DNA from: Gracilariopsis chorda
Lineage: Eukaryota; Rhodophyta; Florideophyceae; Gracilariales; Gracilariaceae
Direction: 5' to 3'
NCBI GenBank assembly: GCA_003194525.1
Contig: NBIV01000123.1
Span: 153,401-217,400, forward strand
Length of the DNA stretch: 64,000 bases
Shown: one piece after another, positions 31,691 through 41,766 of the stretch
Layout: every line of letters begins with the position of its first letter
Position numbering within the stretch: the first letter of the stretch is position 1
Notes under the pieces: model-generated
What the model was told of the DNA's origin: nothing
Databases searched by the model: none
What the model saw: only the letters and a program-made list of their open reading frames with translations
Program-made: the position numbers and the translations under genes

Positions 31691-32335
31691 GTGTTTGGTT
31701 GTGTTGTACTTGAGTTGAGAGTCGCAAGCGTTTCCCTGTTTTCAGTTTAGACTGGAAGTAGCCTTAAGCTAGCTAGCCCGTTTTGTGAGCGGACCACGAA
31801 GAACTAAACGGATATGTTCGTGAGGTAGGGTTGAAGTTTCAAATGGGTGTTGCAGAGCTGAATGCGTGGCGTTGTGATCCAAAGTAGCCTTGCGAGAACG
31901 ACGGGCAGGTCGTGAACACTTGGCGCGCATCAACTGGATGCCGTGGCATGTTACCCTTCAGCCGGAGCCAATGGAACGGGGCCACGTGGCCAGCTGTATC
32001 CGTCCACAGTCGCATCCGTCCACAGTCGCATCCGTCCACAGTCGCTCGCCGACCATCAAAGAACGCTGTTGGGCGTTTGTGGTGCGCAACGGACACTCAC
32101 AACTCGCTGAATTGGCCCGCACCCGCTCACAGCCACCGATGTAAGTTGCTCGCTTTGCCCTTGCACCGCCGCCGATCCGAACCTCCCACACAACCACCCC
32201 GCATTCTCCTCCTCTCCTTTAGCCGATCCGATCCCCCCCCCCCCCCGCGAACGCTTCTTCCCGCCACTCTGCCACTTGCATCTTCGCCCGCTTCCTCCTC
32301 CTCCTCCTCCTCCTCCGCCTCCCCCTCCCCCAACA
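31691..32335. promoter_or_regulatory. Intergenic and leader region before the phosphate carrier
   Basis: It holds three tandem copies of a 16-bp unit (TCCGTCCACAGTCGCA, 31999 to about 32046), a run of 14 C (32233-32246) and a CCT repeat (about 32290-32317) just before the start. A G-poor, C-rich leader is shared with the P4-ATPase gene. No other gene is seen. Confidence 0.55.
31999..32046. repeat. Three tandem 16-bp repeats
   Basis: TCCGTCCACAGTCGCA occurs at 31999-32014 and 32015-32030 exactly. The third copy (32031-32046) differs at its end. It lies about 290 bp upstream of the phosphate carrier start, so it could be a set of protein-binding sites. Confidence 0.8.
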
Positions 32336-33454
32336 ATGGCTTTCGGTTCTTCGCCGCTCTACGAGCGGGCCGCTGCCGCCAGTGAGGGGCTGTCCTCCAC
32401 CGTCACGTCCAGCATTTCATCCTACGTCAGACGTCGTGATAGCACTTACCCTACTTTCACTGCTCTTGCCCGCACTGCGCCTTTCAATTCCCCCTTCACC
32501 AAGATCGCTGCCGCCTCCGTTGCGGAGGGCGACAAGTGGGACTCTAGATGGTCACATGACCCGCCGCACACCAACAGTTACTATGCGCAATGCATGGTTG
32601 GAGGAGCACTTGCCTGCGGACTTACCCACGCCGCTGTAACGCCTCTCGATGTCACAAAGTGTAACATGCAGGTCGATCCTAAGAAGTACAACAGCTTGAT
32701 GTCCGGTCTCCGCATTCTCGTTGCCGAGGAGGGTGCCAAGGGGGTGTGGAAGGGCTGGCTTCCCACTCTCATTGGCTATTCCATGCAGGGCTTGTTCAAG
32801 TTCGGCCTCTACGAATATTTCAAGGACATGTACAGCACAATGGCTGGAGAGGAGAACTCCAAAAAGTACAAGGGTGTCATCTACTGCTTGGGATCTGCAT
32901 CTGCTGAATTCTTCGCTGATATTGCGCTTTGCCCGATGGAAATGGTAAAGGTCAAGGTGCAAACCTCTCCTCCCGGCACCTGGCCAATTGCCTTTGGTCC
33001 AGCCCTCGCCAAGATGTCGGCCAATGCCGCCGAGACGCGTTTCCCGTTCGGGTCCGTTGTTCCGTTGTGGAGTCGTCAAATTCCCTACACGGTCGCCAAG
33101 TTCTACTTCTTCGAAAAGGCCGTGTCCCTCTTCTACACGCACGTCTTCACCGAGCCGAGGGAATCGTACTCGAAGAACGCGCAGCTTGGAATTACTTTCT
33201 TGTCGGGCTATGCCGCTGGTGTGGTGTGTGCTATTGTTTCTCACCCTGCTGACTCCATCATTTCTCAGATCGGAAAGGCTGAGAATCAGGGCAAGGCAAT
33301 TAGTAAGATTGCTTCTGAAGTCGGATTTAGAAACCTTCTCACTCGGGGGTTAAGTACTCGTATCATTATGATTGGTACGCTCACTGGGTTGCAGTGGTGG
33401 ATCTACGATACATTTAAGACCATGGCCGGTTTGGGAACGAGCGGTGGCAAGTAA
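32336..33454 (+). CDS. Mitochondrial phosphate carrier (SLC25A3/PiC family)
   Basis: It imports inorganic phosphate with a proton across the inner mitochondrial membrane for ATP synthesis. The ATG at 32336 (context CAACAATGGC) gives 372 residues. A longer in-frame reading starts with a poly-proline run encoded by the CCT repeat and is unlikely. The first ~75 residues are a Ser/Ala/Arg-rich N-terminal extension, as in plant and animal phosphate carriers. Three carrier repeats follow, each with the P-x-[DE]-x-x-[KR]-like signature: PLDVTKCNMQ, PMEMVKVKVQ and PADSIISQI. The third has Ile instead of a basic residue, which is known in this family. Six membrane helices are expected. It runs in the same direction as the flippase and converges on the synthetase gene. 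Confidence 0.96.
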   Translation: MAFGSSPLYERAAAASEGLSSTVTSSISSYVRRRDSTYPTFTALARTAPFNSPFTKIAAASVAEGDKWDSRWSHDPPHTNSYYAQCMVGGALACGLTHAAVTPLDVTKCNMQVDPKKYNSLMSGLRILVAEEGAKGVWKGWLPTLIGYSMQGLFKFGLYEYFKDMYSTMAGEENSKKYKGVIYCLGSASAEFFADIALCPMEMVKVKVQTSPPGTWPIAFGPALAKMSANAAETRFPFGSVVPLWSRQIPYTVAKFYFFEKAVSLFYTHVFTEPRESYSKNAQLGITFLSGYAAGVVCAIVSHPADSIISQIGKAENQGKAISKIASEVGFRNLLTRGLSTRIIMIGTLTGLQWWIYDTFKTMAGLGTSGGK

Positions 33455-33995
33455 GCTTATCGCGCTTGATATACCATCTTCTTTTTGAAGCAGTTTTGGG
33501 GCACTTACGCACACTACCTCCCAATAATGTCGTTAGAGCTTGCGTCAGTTGTCTGTCCTTTTAAGATGGGCGGGTGCATGGCCTAATGGTTGTACTCTAG
33601 TACTCAGTAGTAGGTATTTAGTGCCTTCACTGCACTGGATTTATCTAATCACCATGGAATTCAACACTTCGATGCATGAGTAAAAGCTTGTTACGCTACG
33701 CAAGTGATGTTGTTCCACCCGCCGCTGCCATAGGTTGAGATGAAAAACATGTGTGATTTAGCAAAGCTTTTAAAGAAATCGCCGCTTGTTATGAATGCCT
33801 ATAAGGCTTCAGGATCTCTGACCTCATGCGTTAAGAATTGCGTTTCCAACTGCAACTTCTCCTAGTCATGTTTCTGTAATCAACTCTTGTGTACAGGCCG
33901 AAGGGTACTCAGCTCTTGCAAATCAAGGGGGTTTGTATGAGTTAATTTGGGCTTTCTTAGTATCTCTACACGTAGTGCTGTTGCTCCCGACAGCT
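33455..33995. other. Convergent 3' intergenic region
   Basis: It separates the phosphate carrier (+) from isoleucyl-tRNA synthetase (-). Both transcripts must end in this 541-bp stretch. It is AT-richer than the genes. A polymerase III A-box-like sequence (TGGCCTAATGG, about 33,589) has no B box and no tRNA fold. Confidence 0.5.
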
Positions 33996-36900
33996 CTATT
34001 GAGGAGCATGAGCTGCTACCCGTTGAGCAGTTGTTTCGAAGATATGAGTACCGAGTGCTAGCTCGCACTCAATAGCCTTACCGTCGACCATCATACTAAT
34101 GCTAATCGATTGATCTGGACCTACGTCTTCACTTCCCGCCAGGGCATGAACTTGTCTACATCTGATGTATTTCGCCACTGCCTGAGCTGCCTTCACGTCA
34201 CCCCCGAGTACGTCTGCAATACGGCCTGCACTTGGGCACAGGGACCCATTTGTAAGGCAGACACGAAGGTTGGCATTTCCGATTGGCTCCACCGCCTCGT
34301 CAGCGATGACCACGCTCATGCTTGACCTCTCGAATATGGGCAACGGCGCAGTGCTGCCTCGCAAGTCCTGGAACACAGCGACCTTGTTCGACATGACGTT
34401 GAGAATGCTTTCATCTGCACAATCAACGAACACCTCAATCTGGTCTTCTGGTCTCAACTGAACTTTCTTCCGAAGCTTCTGAATGCGGTTGATGATCTCG
34501 CGAGCAACCCCTTCTTGCCGCAGATCATCGTCGCGAACTGTGTTGAGTACCAATAGCAAGCCGTTGGACTGTGCTTCAACTTGCAATTCGCCACCTGCGC
34601 GGAATCCCTCACGCAACTCCCTAGTGATCTTCACGTCGCTCGTGGTGAGAAGGTGTCCAGCGATTTCCATCTCACCTTCATCTTCGAACCGTGAAACCTC
34701 TTCCGCACTTAATGCCTTAACAGCCTTAAACACTTCCTTGAAACTCTTTCCTAGTTTCTTCCCGAGGACACGCCCATCTGCGTCCGCCTTTAGAGCCACG
34801 TACTCTGATTCCTCTGTTGAATAATGCAGCGTGCGGATATTCAGTTCAGACGTAACATATCCTTCCAGCGATTTGATGGCGTCGAGAATCTTTTGGTCGC
34901 GGTGAACCATCGTTGCCTCTCTCAATGGTTGCTTGAGCGGAATCTCGCGATGCTCACGGGCCAAACGCCCGAGCACAATAGCTGCTTTCATGTGCTCGAT
35001 CGCGTCTTCGAACTGCTTGTCGACCGCAGTCTTATCCACACTGGGCAACATAAGGAAGTGCACCGAGTCCATGTCAAGCTCAGCGGGAGCAAGGGGCTTA
35101 AGGATCTGGTAAGTGTACTCAGCAAAGAAGGGAGCGAAGGGAGCCATCAGACGAGATAAGGAAAGAAGCACATGCGCAAGCGTTCCTAGTGCTGCTCTCT
35201 GCTCTTCCATTGTGCCCATTCCTTTCAATCGTGGCCTGTTCAGGCGAACATACCAATCTGTGAGAGAGTCGACGAAACTGAGCAGCTTCGGTACAACAGT
35301 ATACAATCTGTAGGCCCCCATTTCTTGATGAACAGATTCCGTCAACGACCCGAGAGCGGACTCGATCCAGTGATCCATTTGATTTTTGTGTGCTGAATAC
35401 TTCGAAGCGTCTTCAATCGTGACCAGGGTATTACACGACATTGAGAGAGCGCGAACGTTTTGCAGCAGAAAGCGTAGCGCGTTGAACCACGGGAGCATAA
35501 CGTCTTTGACAACGTCCCTTACGCCATCTTCCCTAAACCTTAACGGTTCCGCTCTGACCACGGGGGAGTTAATGAGATACAGGCGCAAGGCATCTGCGCC
35601 GTAAGAGTCGAACACATGATTAGGATCCGGGTAGTTCTTAAGTCGTTTTGACATCTTCTTCCCGTCTTCCGCAAGAACAAGTCCGTTGACAACGCAGTTC
35701 TTGAAAGCGGGTTTATCATAAAGCGCCGTGGCAAGTACCATAAGCGTGTAGAACCAACCGCGAGTTTGGTCCAAACCCTCTGCGACAAAATCGGCCGGAA
35801 ACGATTTTGTAAATGTTTCCTCGCTATCGCTTTCAAATGGATAATGTTGAGCCGAGTACGGCATGGATCCGCTTTCAAACCAGCAGTCAAATACCTCCGG
35901 AACGCGTCGCAGCATGGCGCCAGTCTTTGCAGACTTTATCTCGATATCATCCACATGTTCTCGATGAATATCGGTGATGTCGGATCTTCCCGACAGCTGT
36001 TCCAATTCCTCAATGGAACCGACAACGATGCGCTCTCCAGTTTCGTCGTTAGTCCAAATGGGAAGCGGGGTTCCCCAGTATCTATTTCGAGAGACATTCC
36101 AGTCGCGGGCATTCTCTAACCAACTGCCAAAGCGATTGTGCTGAACAAAGCCCGGAACCCAATACGTCTTCTTATTATTCGCAACCAGCTTGTCCCTAAT
36201 GTCCGTGACGCGAACAAACCATGAGGGCACGGCACGCTGCATGAGAGGGGTATCAGACCTCCAACAGAACGGGTATCGATGGTTAACAGACTCATTTTTA
36301 ACAAGACGCCCGGCCTCTTTCAACGCGGCGACAATCTTTTTGTCGGCGTCTTTAATGTACATGCCTTCAAAGTCGGTAGCGGGAGCTGTGAAGTTTCCGT
36401 CGGCGTCGACGGGGCAGGGAAGATGAGCATCTGCATCCACTACGCCATTAGAAATACAGACACGATGATCATCTTCTCCAAAGGCCGGTGCCTGATGCAC
36501 AATGCCCGTACCATCAGTATCAGTAACATAATGATCCTGCAATACTCGGAAGGCGCGATGGCCCATTTGCTGAACGAAGAAATCGAACAGCGGTTGATAT
36601 CGCATACCGACCAGCTCAGATCCCTTGACCTTTTTCAGAATCTCAAATCCCTTCTTCTTCTTTGGGTTCTTGTACAGTTGCACAAGACGGGATTCGGCCA
36701 GAACATAAACTTGCGAGGACTTTTCATCGCGGACGTAGACATAATCAAACTGCGGGTGCACACACAGGGCGAGATTCGATGGTAAAGTCCACGGGGTAGT
36801 GGTCCAGGCGAGGAAGGAAGCCGGGATGTCGGAGTGAATGATAGGGAAGGAAACGGTAACAGCAGGGTCATCTACGTTTTTGTAATTGAGTCCGGCCTCG

Positions 36901-37682
36901 AAGTTGGACAAGGGGGTGGTGCATCCAGTGGAGTACGGCATGACTTTGAAGCCCTTGTAGACGAGGTTTTTCTGATAGAGCGTTTTGAAGACGTACCATA
37001 TGGACTCCATGAAGGAGGTGTCGAGCGTTTTGTAATCGTTTTCAAAGTCGATCCAGCGGCCGAGTCGATTGACGACGATCTGCCATTCGTTTGCGTAGCG
37101 CATGACGATGTTGCGACACTCGGCGTTGTACTTGTCGATGCCGAATTGGAGCACCTCCTGCTTGCTTTTAATGGCGAGTTGCTTCTCGATTTCAAACTCG
37201 ATGGGTAAACCATGGCAATCCCAGCCGAAGCGACGGGGCACGTGATGGCCGGTTTGGTACGCGAATCTGGTAACGGTGTCCTTTATGGTGCCCGCGAGGA
37301 GGTGGCCGTAATGGGGGAGCCCGGTTGCAAACGGGGGTCCGTCGTAGAAGGAGTACACGGGTCGGCCTTCTGAAAGCTTGTTGGAGGTGTGGAAGGCATC
37401 AATGTGACGCCAGTGCTCAAGGACGGAGAGCTCTGCATCTGGGAAGGTGATGCGCTCTGGGACGTCCCGTAGCTGTAGCTGTTCCATAGGTGGGGGCGCG
37501 TTGACGGCGGGGGGCTGCAACAAGAGCGGCGCGCCCGGCGAGCAGTTTGACGACAGGCGCGCGACGGTGAGAGCGCGGACGGCGACGGGGGGGGACGGAA
37601 GTGGCACTGGTGCAGGCGTGTGTGTGGGATAGAGTGCCACAGCTGGCGCGGTGGACACGTGTGACATGTGGCCACGTGTCAT
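33996..37682 (-). CDS. Isoleucyl-tRNA synthetase (class I), cytosolic type
   Basis: It charges tRNA-Ile with isoleucine and edits mischarged valine. The frame starting at 37682 has 1228 residues. The conserved protein starts at M66 (MEQLQLRDVPERITFPDAE, ATG at 37487), the usual start of the eukaryotic cytosolic enzyme. Residues 1-65 are Pro/Ala/Val/Arg-rich with few acidic residues and could be an organelle-targeting peptide made from an upstream start. The class I signatures are HYGH (124-127) and KMSKR (676-680). The connective editing domain (about 245-460; LAWTTTPWTLPSN) lies between them, then the anticodon-binding helices. Domain order is that of eukaryotic and archaeal IleRS. It is divergent from EF3 and 874 bp away. 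Confidence 0.97.
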   Translation of the reverse strand: MTRGHMSHVSTAPAVALYPTHTPAPVPLPSPPVAVRALTVARLSSNCSPGAPLLLQPPAVNAPPPMEQLQLRDVPERITFPDAELSVLEHWRHIDAFHTSNKLSEGRPVYSFYDGPPFATGLPHYGHLLAGTIKDTVTRFAYQTGHHVPRRFGWDCHGLPIEFEIEKQLAIKSKQEVLQFGIDKYNAECRNIVMRYANEWQIVVNRLGRWIDFENDYKTLDTSFMESIWYVFKTLYQKNLVYKGFKVMPYSTGCTTPLSNFEAGLNYKNVDDPAVTVSFPIIHSDIPASFLAWTTTPWTLPSNLALCVHPQFDYVYVRDEKSSQVYVLAESRLVQLYKNPKKKKGFEILKKVKGSELVGMRYQPLFDFFVQQMGHRAFRVLQDHYVTDTDGTGIVHQAPAFGEDDHRVCISNGVVDADAHLPCPVDADGNFTAPATDFEGMYIKDADKKIVAALKEAGRLVKNESVNHRYPFCWRSDTPLMQRAVPSWFVRVTDIRDKLVANNKKTYWVPGFVQHNRFGSWLENARDWNVSRNRYWGTPLPIWTNDETGERIVVGSIEELEQLSGRSDITDIHREHVDDIEIKSAKTGAMLRRVPEVFDCWFESGSMPYSAQHYPFESDSEETFTKSFPADFVAEGLDQTRGWFYTLMVLATALYDKPAFKNCVVNGLVLAEDGKKMSKRLKNYPDPNHVFDSYGADALRLYLINSPVVRAEPLRFREDGVRDVVKDVMLPWFNALRFLLQNVRALSMSCNTLVTIEDASKYSAHKNQMDHWIESALGSLTESVHQEMGAYRLYTVVPKLLSFVDSLTDWYVRLNRPRLKGMGTMEEQRAALGTLAHVLLSLSRLMAPFAPFFAEYTYQILKPLAPAELDMDSVHFLMLPSVDKTAVDKQFEDAIEHMKAAIVLGRLAREHREIPLKQPLREATMVHRDQKILDAIKSLEGYVTSELNIRTLHYSTEESEYVALKADADGRVLGKKLGKSFKEVFKAVKALSAEEVSRFEDEGEMEIAGHLLTTSDVKITRELREGFRAGGELQVEAQSNGLLLVLNTVRDDDLRQEGVAREIINRIQKLRKKVQLRPEDQIEVFVDCADESILNVMSNKVAVFQDLRGSTAPLPIFERSSMSVVIADEAVEPIGNANLRVCLTNGSLCPSAGRIADVLGGDVKAAQAVAKYIRCRQVHALAGSEDVGPDQSISISMMVDGKAIECELALGTHIFETTAQRVAAHAPQ

Positions 37683-38556
37683 AGACGCTGTGGTGGCGGC
37701 ATTTGTGGGTGCGGCGCGTGCAGCGGGGGAGCGCGGAAACGACGGTGGACAGCGGGGTGGGAGCAGTTGGGAAAGGGGCGCTTTAAAAAAGGTTGCTGAG
37801 CATTGCGCAAGTTATGTAAGTTAAGCTGGTGTGTCGCAGCCTTCGGGCTGTGGTAGACCAGGGGTTGGCGGGAAGGGGAACGGCGAATGCATGGTTGCGC
37901 GAGAGGAAGACCGGTTGGTTTCACGCTTTGGGGGATGCTGTGTATGGCATGGACTCTATGCGCCTGTGTGACGTGCGCGAAGGCGCGCTGGAAAAAAAGC
38001 AATGCCACGCAAGCGCCAGCGGGCAGCAAAGGCGGCGAGGACATTGTTCACACGTGGGACGAAATGGGCCGGTGCGCGCGCTGTTGATTTGCGGCGCTCG
38101 TGCGGCGACAAGTGTCCGTCAGCCAAGCGCGCGCGCTTACGCGCGCTTACAGCGCATTTCAGCGCGCGGCGCGTGCGTGACGCCTTTTTGGTGCGCACGG
38201 CGGCGCGTCCACTCCGCGGCGCGCCAAGTGTGTCCACCGCGCGCGCCGCGTTTGTTCGCGCCTGAATCGCGGCCAATCAGCGACGCGCACGCTCCGCCGC
38301 CGCTCCGCTGCCGCCGCTGATCCGCCGCCCCCGCAACACATCCCTCGCTGCGCCGTGTGTCACCCCGTCACGCCCGTCACGCCCCGCCGTCGTTGCACAC
38401 CGTGCCGCAACAACACACACACACACACATAAAAGCGCGACGCCGCCGTCCGCCGCTCCTTCTCGCCGCCGCCCTTTCATCCCCCCGCCACTAACACTCC
38501 TCTAACTAGCGTTAGCTTCGCTCTTTGCTTCGCCACCCCAGTTTTGACACTTAACA
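37683..38556. promoter_or_regulatory. Divergent promoter region between isoleucyl-tRNA synthetase and EF3
   Basis: This 874-bp stretch serves two outward-facing genes of protein synthesis. From 37,950 to 38,350 it is very GC-rich with repeated GCGCGC blocks. Near the EF3 side is an (AC)n run (38412-38428) followed by a TATA-like CATAAAAG (38429-38436), 120 bp before the EF3 start. Frames on both strands here are composition effects. Shared regulation of the two genes is an inference. Confidence 0.6.
38429..38436 (+). promoter_or_regulatory. TATA-like box of the EF3 gene
   Basis: CATAAAAG stands alone in GC-rich DNA directly after an AC repeat. A CT-rich leader follows, then the start at 38557 (TTAACAATGCC). 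The spacing allows a transcription start about 30 bp downstream and a leader of about 90 bases. Confidence 0.5.
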
Positions 38557-41500
38557 ATGCCGTCCTCGCCCGTGTCGTTCCGCCAATTGACGGCCGTGGA
38601 TACCGTCAAGCCCGCTTTCGAACAGCTTCTCGCCGCCAACGACGACCGCAACGCCGCTGCCGCAGCCTTTGTGCACCACCACTGTGCCCAATTGGACACT
38701 CTTTCCCCCGCTTCCGAGCTCGTCTCAGCCCTGCACGCAGTTCTCTCCACCTCGGACAAGAAGCGCGCCGCCCACCGTGAGACCGCCCTGCACGTGTGCA
38801 ATGCGCTGTTCACCAAGCATGCGCTTGTGGCCGCCCCGTTCCTCTCCCACTTGCTGCCGTCCATGCTCACCCTCATGGCCGACAAGCACAGTCGTAACGT
38901 CCAGTCCGCCGCCACCGCGGCTGCCACCGCCCTGCTCCACCTTCTGCCCCCCGTGGCAAAGCGCGCCGTCTGCCTTGAGCCCCTTGTCCAGGCACTCAGC
39001 ATTCAGTCCAAGTGGCAGACTCAGGCCGGTGCCCTGGCTCTCATCTGCAACATTGCTACTGACGCACCGCACGAAATCGGATCCTGCATGCCTGACCTCG
39101 TTCCCGCAGTCGCCCCGCTCATGTGTGAAGCGAAAGCTGCTCTGTCCAACGCTTCCAAACACGCCATGTCCACCATGTGTCACTGCATTGACAACCCGGA
39201 TGTCAAGCCGCTCGTGCCTCATCTCATGACCGCCCTTGGAAACCCGACCAAGGTTGAAGACGCCATTCACAAATTGGCCGCCACCACTTTTGTCGCCCAA
39301 GTTGAGTGCAACGCACTGGCCATTACTGTGCCGCTTTTGAAGAGAGCCTTCCAAACCCGTTCCACTCCGCTCAAGCGTATTTCCGCTAAGATTATCACTA
39401 ACATGGCCAAGTTGGTTGAACGTCCTTCCGATGTGCAACCATTCATCCCCACTTTGATGCCGGCTCTCAAACGCGCCGCCGACGAAATTTCCGACCCGGA
39501 GGCACGCTCCGTCTGTGCTGATGGTGTTCAAGTTTTGGACGCTGCGTCGAAGGGTGAGGGTATGGCTCCGGAACCTCCACGTGTGGAGAAGCAAACCGTG
39601 CTGGACACCCTCAAGGAAGCTTGTGGCCTTGCCCAGCCGCACCCGGCTATTGAAACCGCCCTCAATTTTGTCGCCGAGGAGGCTACCATTCTCATTGCCA
39701 ATCAGGCATTGGACTTTGATGAGTGGAACGTCTCGATCGCTCCCATTTTGTCGCCCTTCGTGGCGGAAGGCTCCGTCGATGAGCTTGTCAACAACATGCT
39801 TGCTCGATGCACCAAATACATGACCATTGTTGACGAAGAGGAGGAGGAAGAGGATGCTGAGGAGCTGTGCAGATGCAAGTTCTCTCTTGCTTATGGTTCC
39901 AAGGTGTTGCTTAACAACACTGACCTGCGTCTCAAGAGAGGCTTCCGCTATGGTCTGCTTGGCCCCAACGAGTGCGGTAAGACCACCCTCATGCGCGCCA
40001 TTGCCAATGGCCAGGTTGAGGGCTTCCCGCCTCCGGATGAGGTGCGTACTGTTTTCGTTGAGGCTGATATCCTTGGAGAACTGAGCCATCTCAATGTTGT
40101 GGACTACATTTTCGCTGATGAGGCCATCAAGGCTTGCAATGTGCCTCGTGATACTATTGAGTCTGTGCTGTCCTCTGTTGGATTCACCCCGCTTATGCTC
40201 ACTGGTTCTGTTTCCTACCTTTCTGGAGGTTGGCGCATGAAGCTGGCGCTGGCTCGTGCTATGCTCCAGAACGCTGATATCCTGCTTCTTGATGAACCGA
40301 CCAACCATCTCGACGTTGTCAACGTCAAGTGGGTTGAGGACTACCTCAACAACCTTAATGATGTCACCAGTATCATCGTGTCCCACGACAAGGGCCTCCT
40401 CACCAATGTTACCACTCACATCATCCAGATTGAGAACCTCAAGCTCAAGTTGCACAAGGGTAACCTCCAGGAATTCGTCAAGAAGGTGCCCAAGGCCAAG
40501 AGCTACTTTGAACTCAAGGAGTCGAAGCTCAAGTTCAAGTTCCCCAAGCCTGGTGTTCTTGATGGCATCACCTCGAAGGGAAAGGCCATCATCAAGATGG
40601 AAAATGTGCAGTTCACGTACCCGTCTGCCAACCGCCCTCAGGTGGCCGGTGTCACCATCCGCTGCTCTCTTGCCTCTCGTGTCGCCTGCATCGGTCCCAA
40701 CGGTGCGGGTAAGTCTACCATTGTCAAGCTGTTGACTGGAGAACTGGAACCAGACTCTGGGTCTGTGTGGAAGCACGCAAACGCCCGTATTGGGTACATT
40801 GCGCAGCATGCATTCCATCACATTGAGAACCACTTGGAAAAGACTCCGAATGAGTACATCCGCTGGCGTTACGCTTATGGTGAGGATCGCGAAGCTCTTC
40901 AAAAGGACACTATGCAAGTGAGTGATGAAGAACTTCAACTCATGAAGACCCCAATCCAGTACGTGTGGCTCAATGATGATGGAACTGAGCGCCGGGAGAA
41001 GCTTGTCATCGACCGACTCACCACTCATCGCCGTACCGCCAAGGGAACGAAGAATGACTACGAGTACGAAGTCAAGTGGGTTGGCAAGCCGTCCACCTTC
41101 ACTGCCTGGTTGGCTCTTGACAAACTTGAGGGACTTGGGTGGGGCAAGGCCATCAAGACCGTTGATGAGAAGGTTGCCTCTCGTGCTTCTGCATTCACCA
41201 TGCCACTCACCTCTACTAACGTCGAGAAGCACCTTGAGAACGTTGGTCTGGATCGCGAATTCGGTACTCATTGCCGTATTGGTGCTTTATCTGGTGGGCA
41301 AAAGGTTAAGGTTGCTCTTGCTGCTGCGTTGTGGAACTGCCCCCATCTTATCGTTCTTGATGAGCCTACTAACTACTTGGACCGTGAGTCTCTTGTTGCC
41401 TTGGCTAATGCCATCAAGCAATTCGAGGGAGGAGTTGTCATTATTTCTCACAACGCCGAATTCACTGGTGAAGTTTGTCCAGAGATTTGGAACTTGACTC

Positions 41501-41766
41501 CTGCCACTGAGACTGAGCCGGCTAAGCTCAACCTTGAGGGTGATTTGGATTGGACCAAGAACGCTGAGAAGGAGAAGATTCAAACTAAGCAAATTACTGA
41601 AATGACTGACGCCTTTGGAAACACAGTGAAGGTGAAGGGCCCCAAGAGAAAGAAGAAGATGTCTCGCCAGGAAAAGAAGAAGCTTGAGCGCAAGCGTGCT
41701 GCTCAAAAGGCGGCCGGTGAATACTATGAAGGTATCAACGGCACGGACTCTGAAGGGGACTACTGA
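38557..41766 (+). CDS. Translation elongation factor 3 (ABC-F-like ATPase)
   Basis: EF3 binds the ribosome and uses ATP to help release deacylated tRNA from the E site. The protein has 1069 residues. Residues ~1-330 are HEAT repeats. The first ATPase domain has Walker A GPNECGKT (469-476), signature YLSGG (554-558) and Walker B LLDEPTNHLD (D579, E580). The second has GPNGAGKS (713-720), signature LSGGQ (911-915) and VLDEPTNYLD (D935, E936). The chromodomain-like insert typical of EF3 lies at ~790-870 (YEYEVKWVG). The C-terminal ~45 residues are Lys/Arg-rich for ribosome binding. Length and order match fungal EF3. Codon use is strongly biased toward C-ending codons, as in highly expressed genes, which creates a long antisense frame that is not a gene. 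Confidence 0.97.
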   Translation: MPSSPVSFRQLTAVDTVKPAFEQLLAANDDRNAAAAAFVHHHCAQLDTLSPASELVSALHAVLSTSDKKRAAHRETALHVCNALFTKHALVAAPFLSHLLPSMLTLMADKHSRNVQSAATAAATALLHLLPPVAKRAVCLEPLVQALSIQSKWQTQAGALALICNIATDAPHEIGSCMPDLVPAVAPLMCEAKAALSNASKHAMSTMCHCIDNPDVKPLVPHLMTALGNPTKVEDAIHKLAATTFVAQVECNALAITVPLLKRAFQTRSTPLKRISAKIITNMAKLVERPSDVQPFIPTLMPALKRAADEISDPEARSVCADGVQVLDAASKGEGMAPEPPRVEKQTVLDTLKEACGLAQPHPAIETALNFVAEEATILIANQALDFDEWNVSIAPILSPFVAEGSVDELVNNMLARCTKYMTIVDEEEEEEDAEELCRCKFSLAYGSKVLLNNTDLRLKRGFRYGLLGPNECGKTTLMRAIANGQVEGFPPPDEVRTVFVEADILGELSHLNVVDYIFADEAIKACNVPRDTIESVLSSVGFTPLMLTGSVSYLSGGWRMKLALARAMLQNADILLLDEPTNHLDVVNVKWVEDYLNNLNDVTSIIVSHDKGLLTNVTTHIIQIENLKLKLHKGNLQEFVKKVPKAKSYFELKESKLKFKFPKPGVLDGITSKGKAIIKMENVQFTYPSANRPQVAGVTIRCSLASRVACIGPNGAGKSTIVKLLTGELEPDSGSVWKHANARIGYIAQHAFHHIENHLEKTPNEYIRWRYAYGEDREALQKDTMQVSDEELQLMKTPIQYVWLNDDGTERREKLVIDRLTTHRRTAKGTKNDYEYEVKWVGKPSTFTAWLALDKLEGLGWGKAIKTVDEKVASRASAFTMPLTSTNVEKHLENVGLDREFGTHCRIGALSGGQKVKVALAAALWNCPHLIVLDEPTNYLDRESLVALANAIKQFEGGVVIISHNAEFTGEVCPEIWNLTPATETEPAKLNLEGDLDWTKNAEKEKIQTKQITEMTDAFGNTVKVKGPKRKKKMSRQEKKKLERKRAAQKAAGEYYEGINGTDSEGDY

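Noticed and set aside
32276-32335. Poly-proline N-terminal extension of the phosphate carrier
   Set aside because: It is the translation of a CCT microsatellite in the leader and starts at a non-ATG codon. The ATG at 32336 has the same CAACAATGGC-type context as the neighbouring genes.
33575-33660. tRNA-like sequence with an A-box match
   Set aside because: TGGCCTAATGG fits the A box, but there is no B box and no cloverleaf or acceptor pairing can be drawn.
37950-38350. Several overlapping frames in the divergent promoter
   Set aside because: They are caused by GCGCGC-rich composition. The region is bounded by two confirmed gene starts facing outward.
38725-41271. 848-codon open frame antisense to EF3
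   Set aside because: It lies wholly opposite a clear EF3 gene. Strong preference for C-ending codons in EF3 removes stops on the other strand. The translated protein has no domain and is low-complexity.
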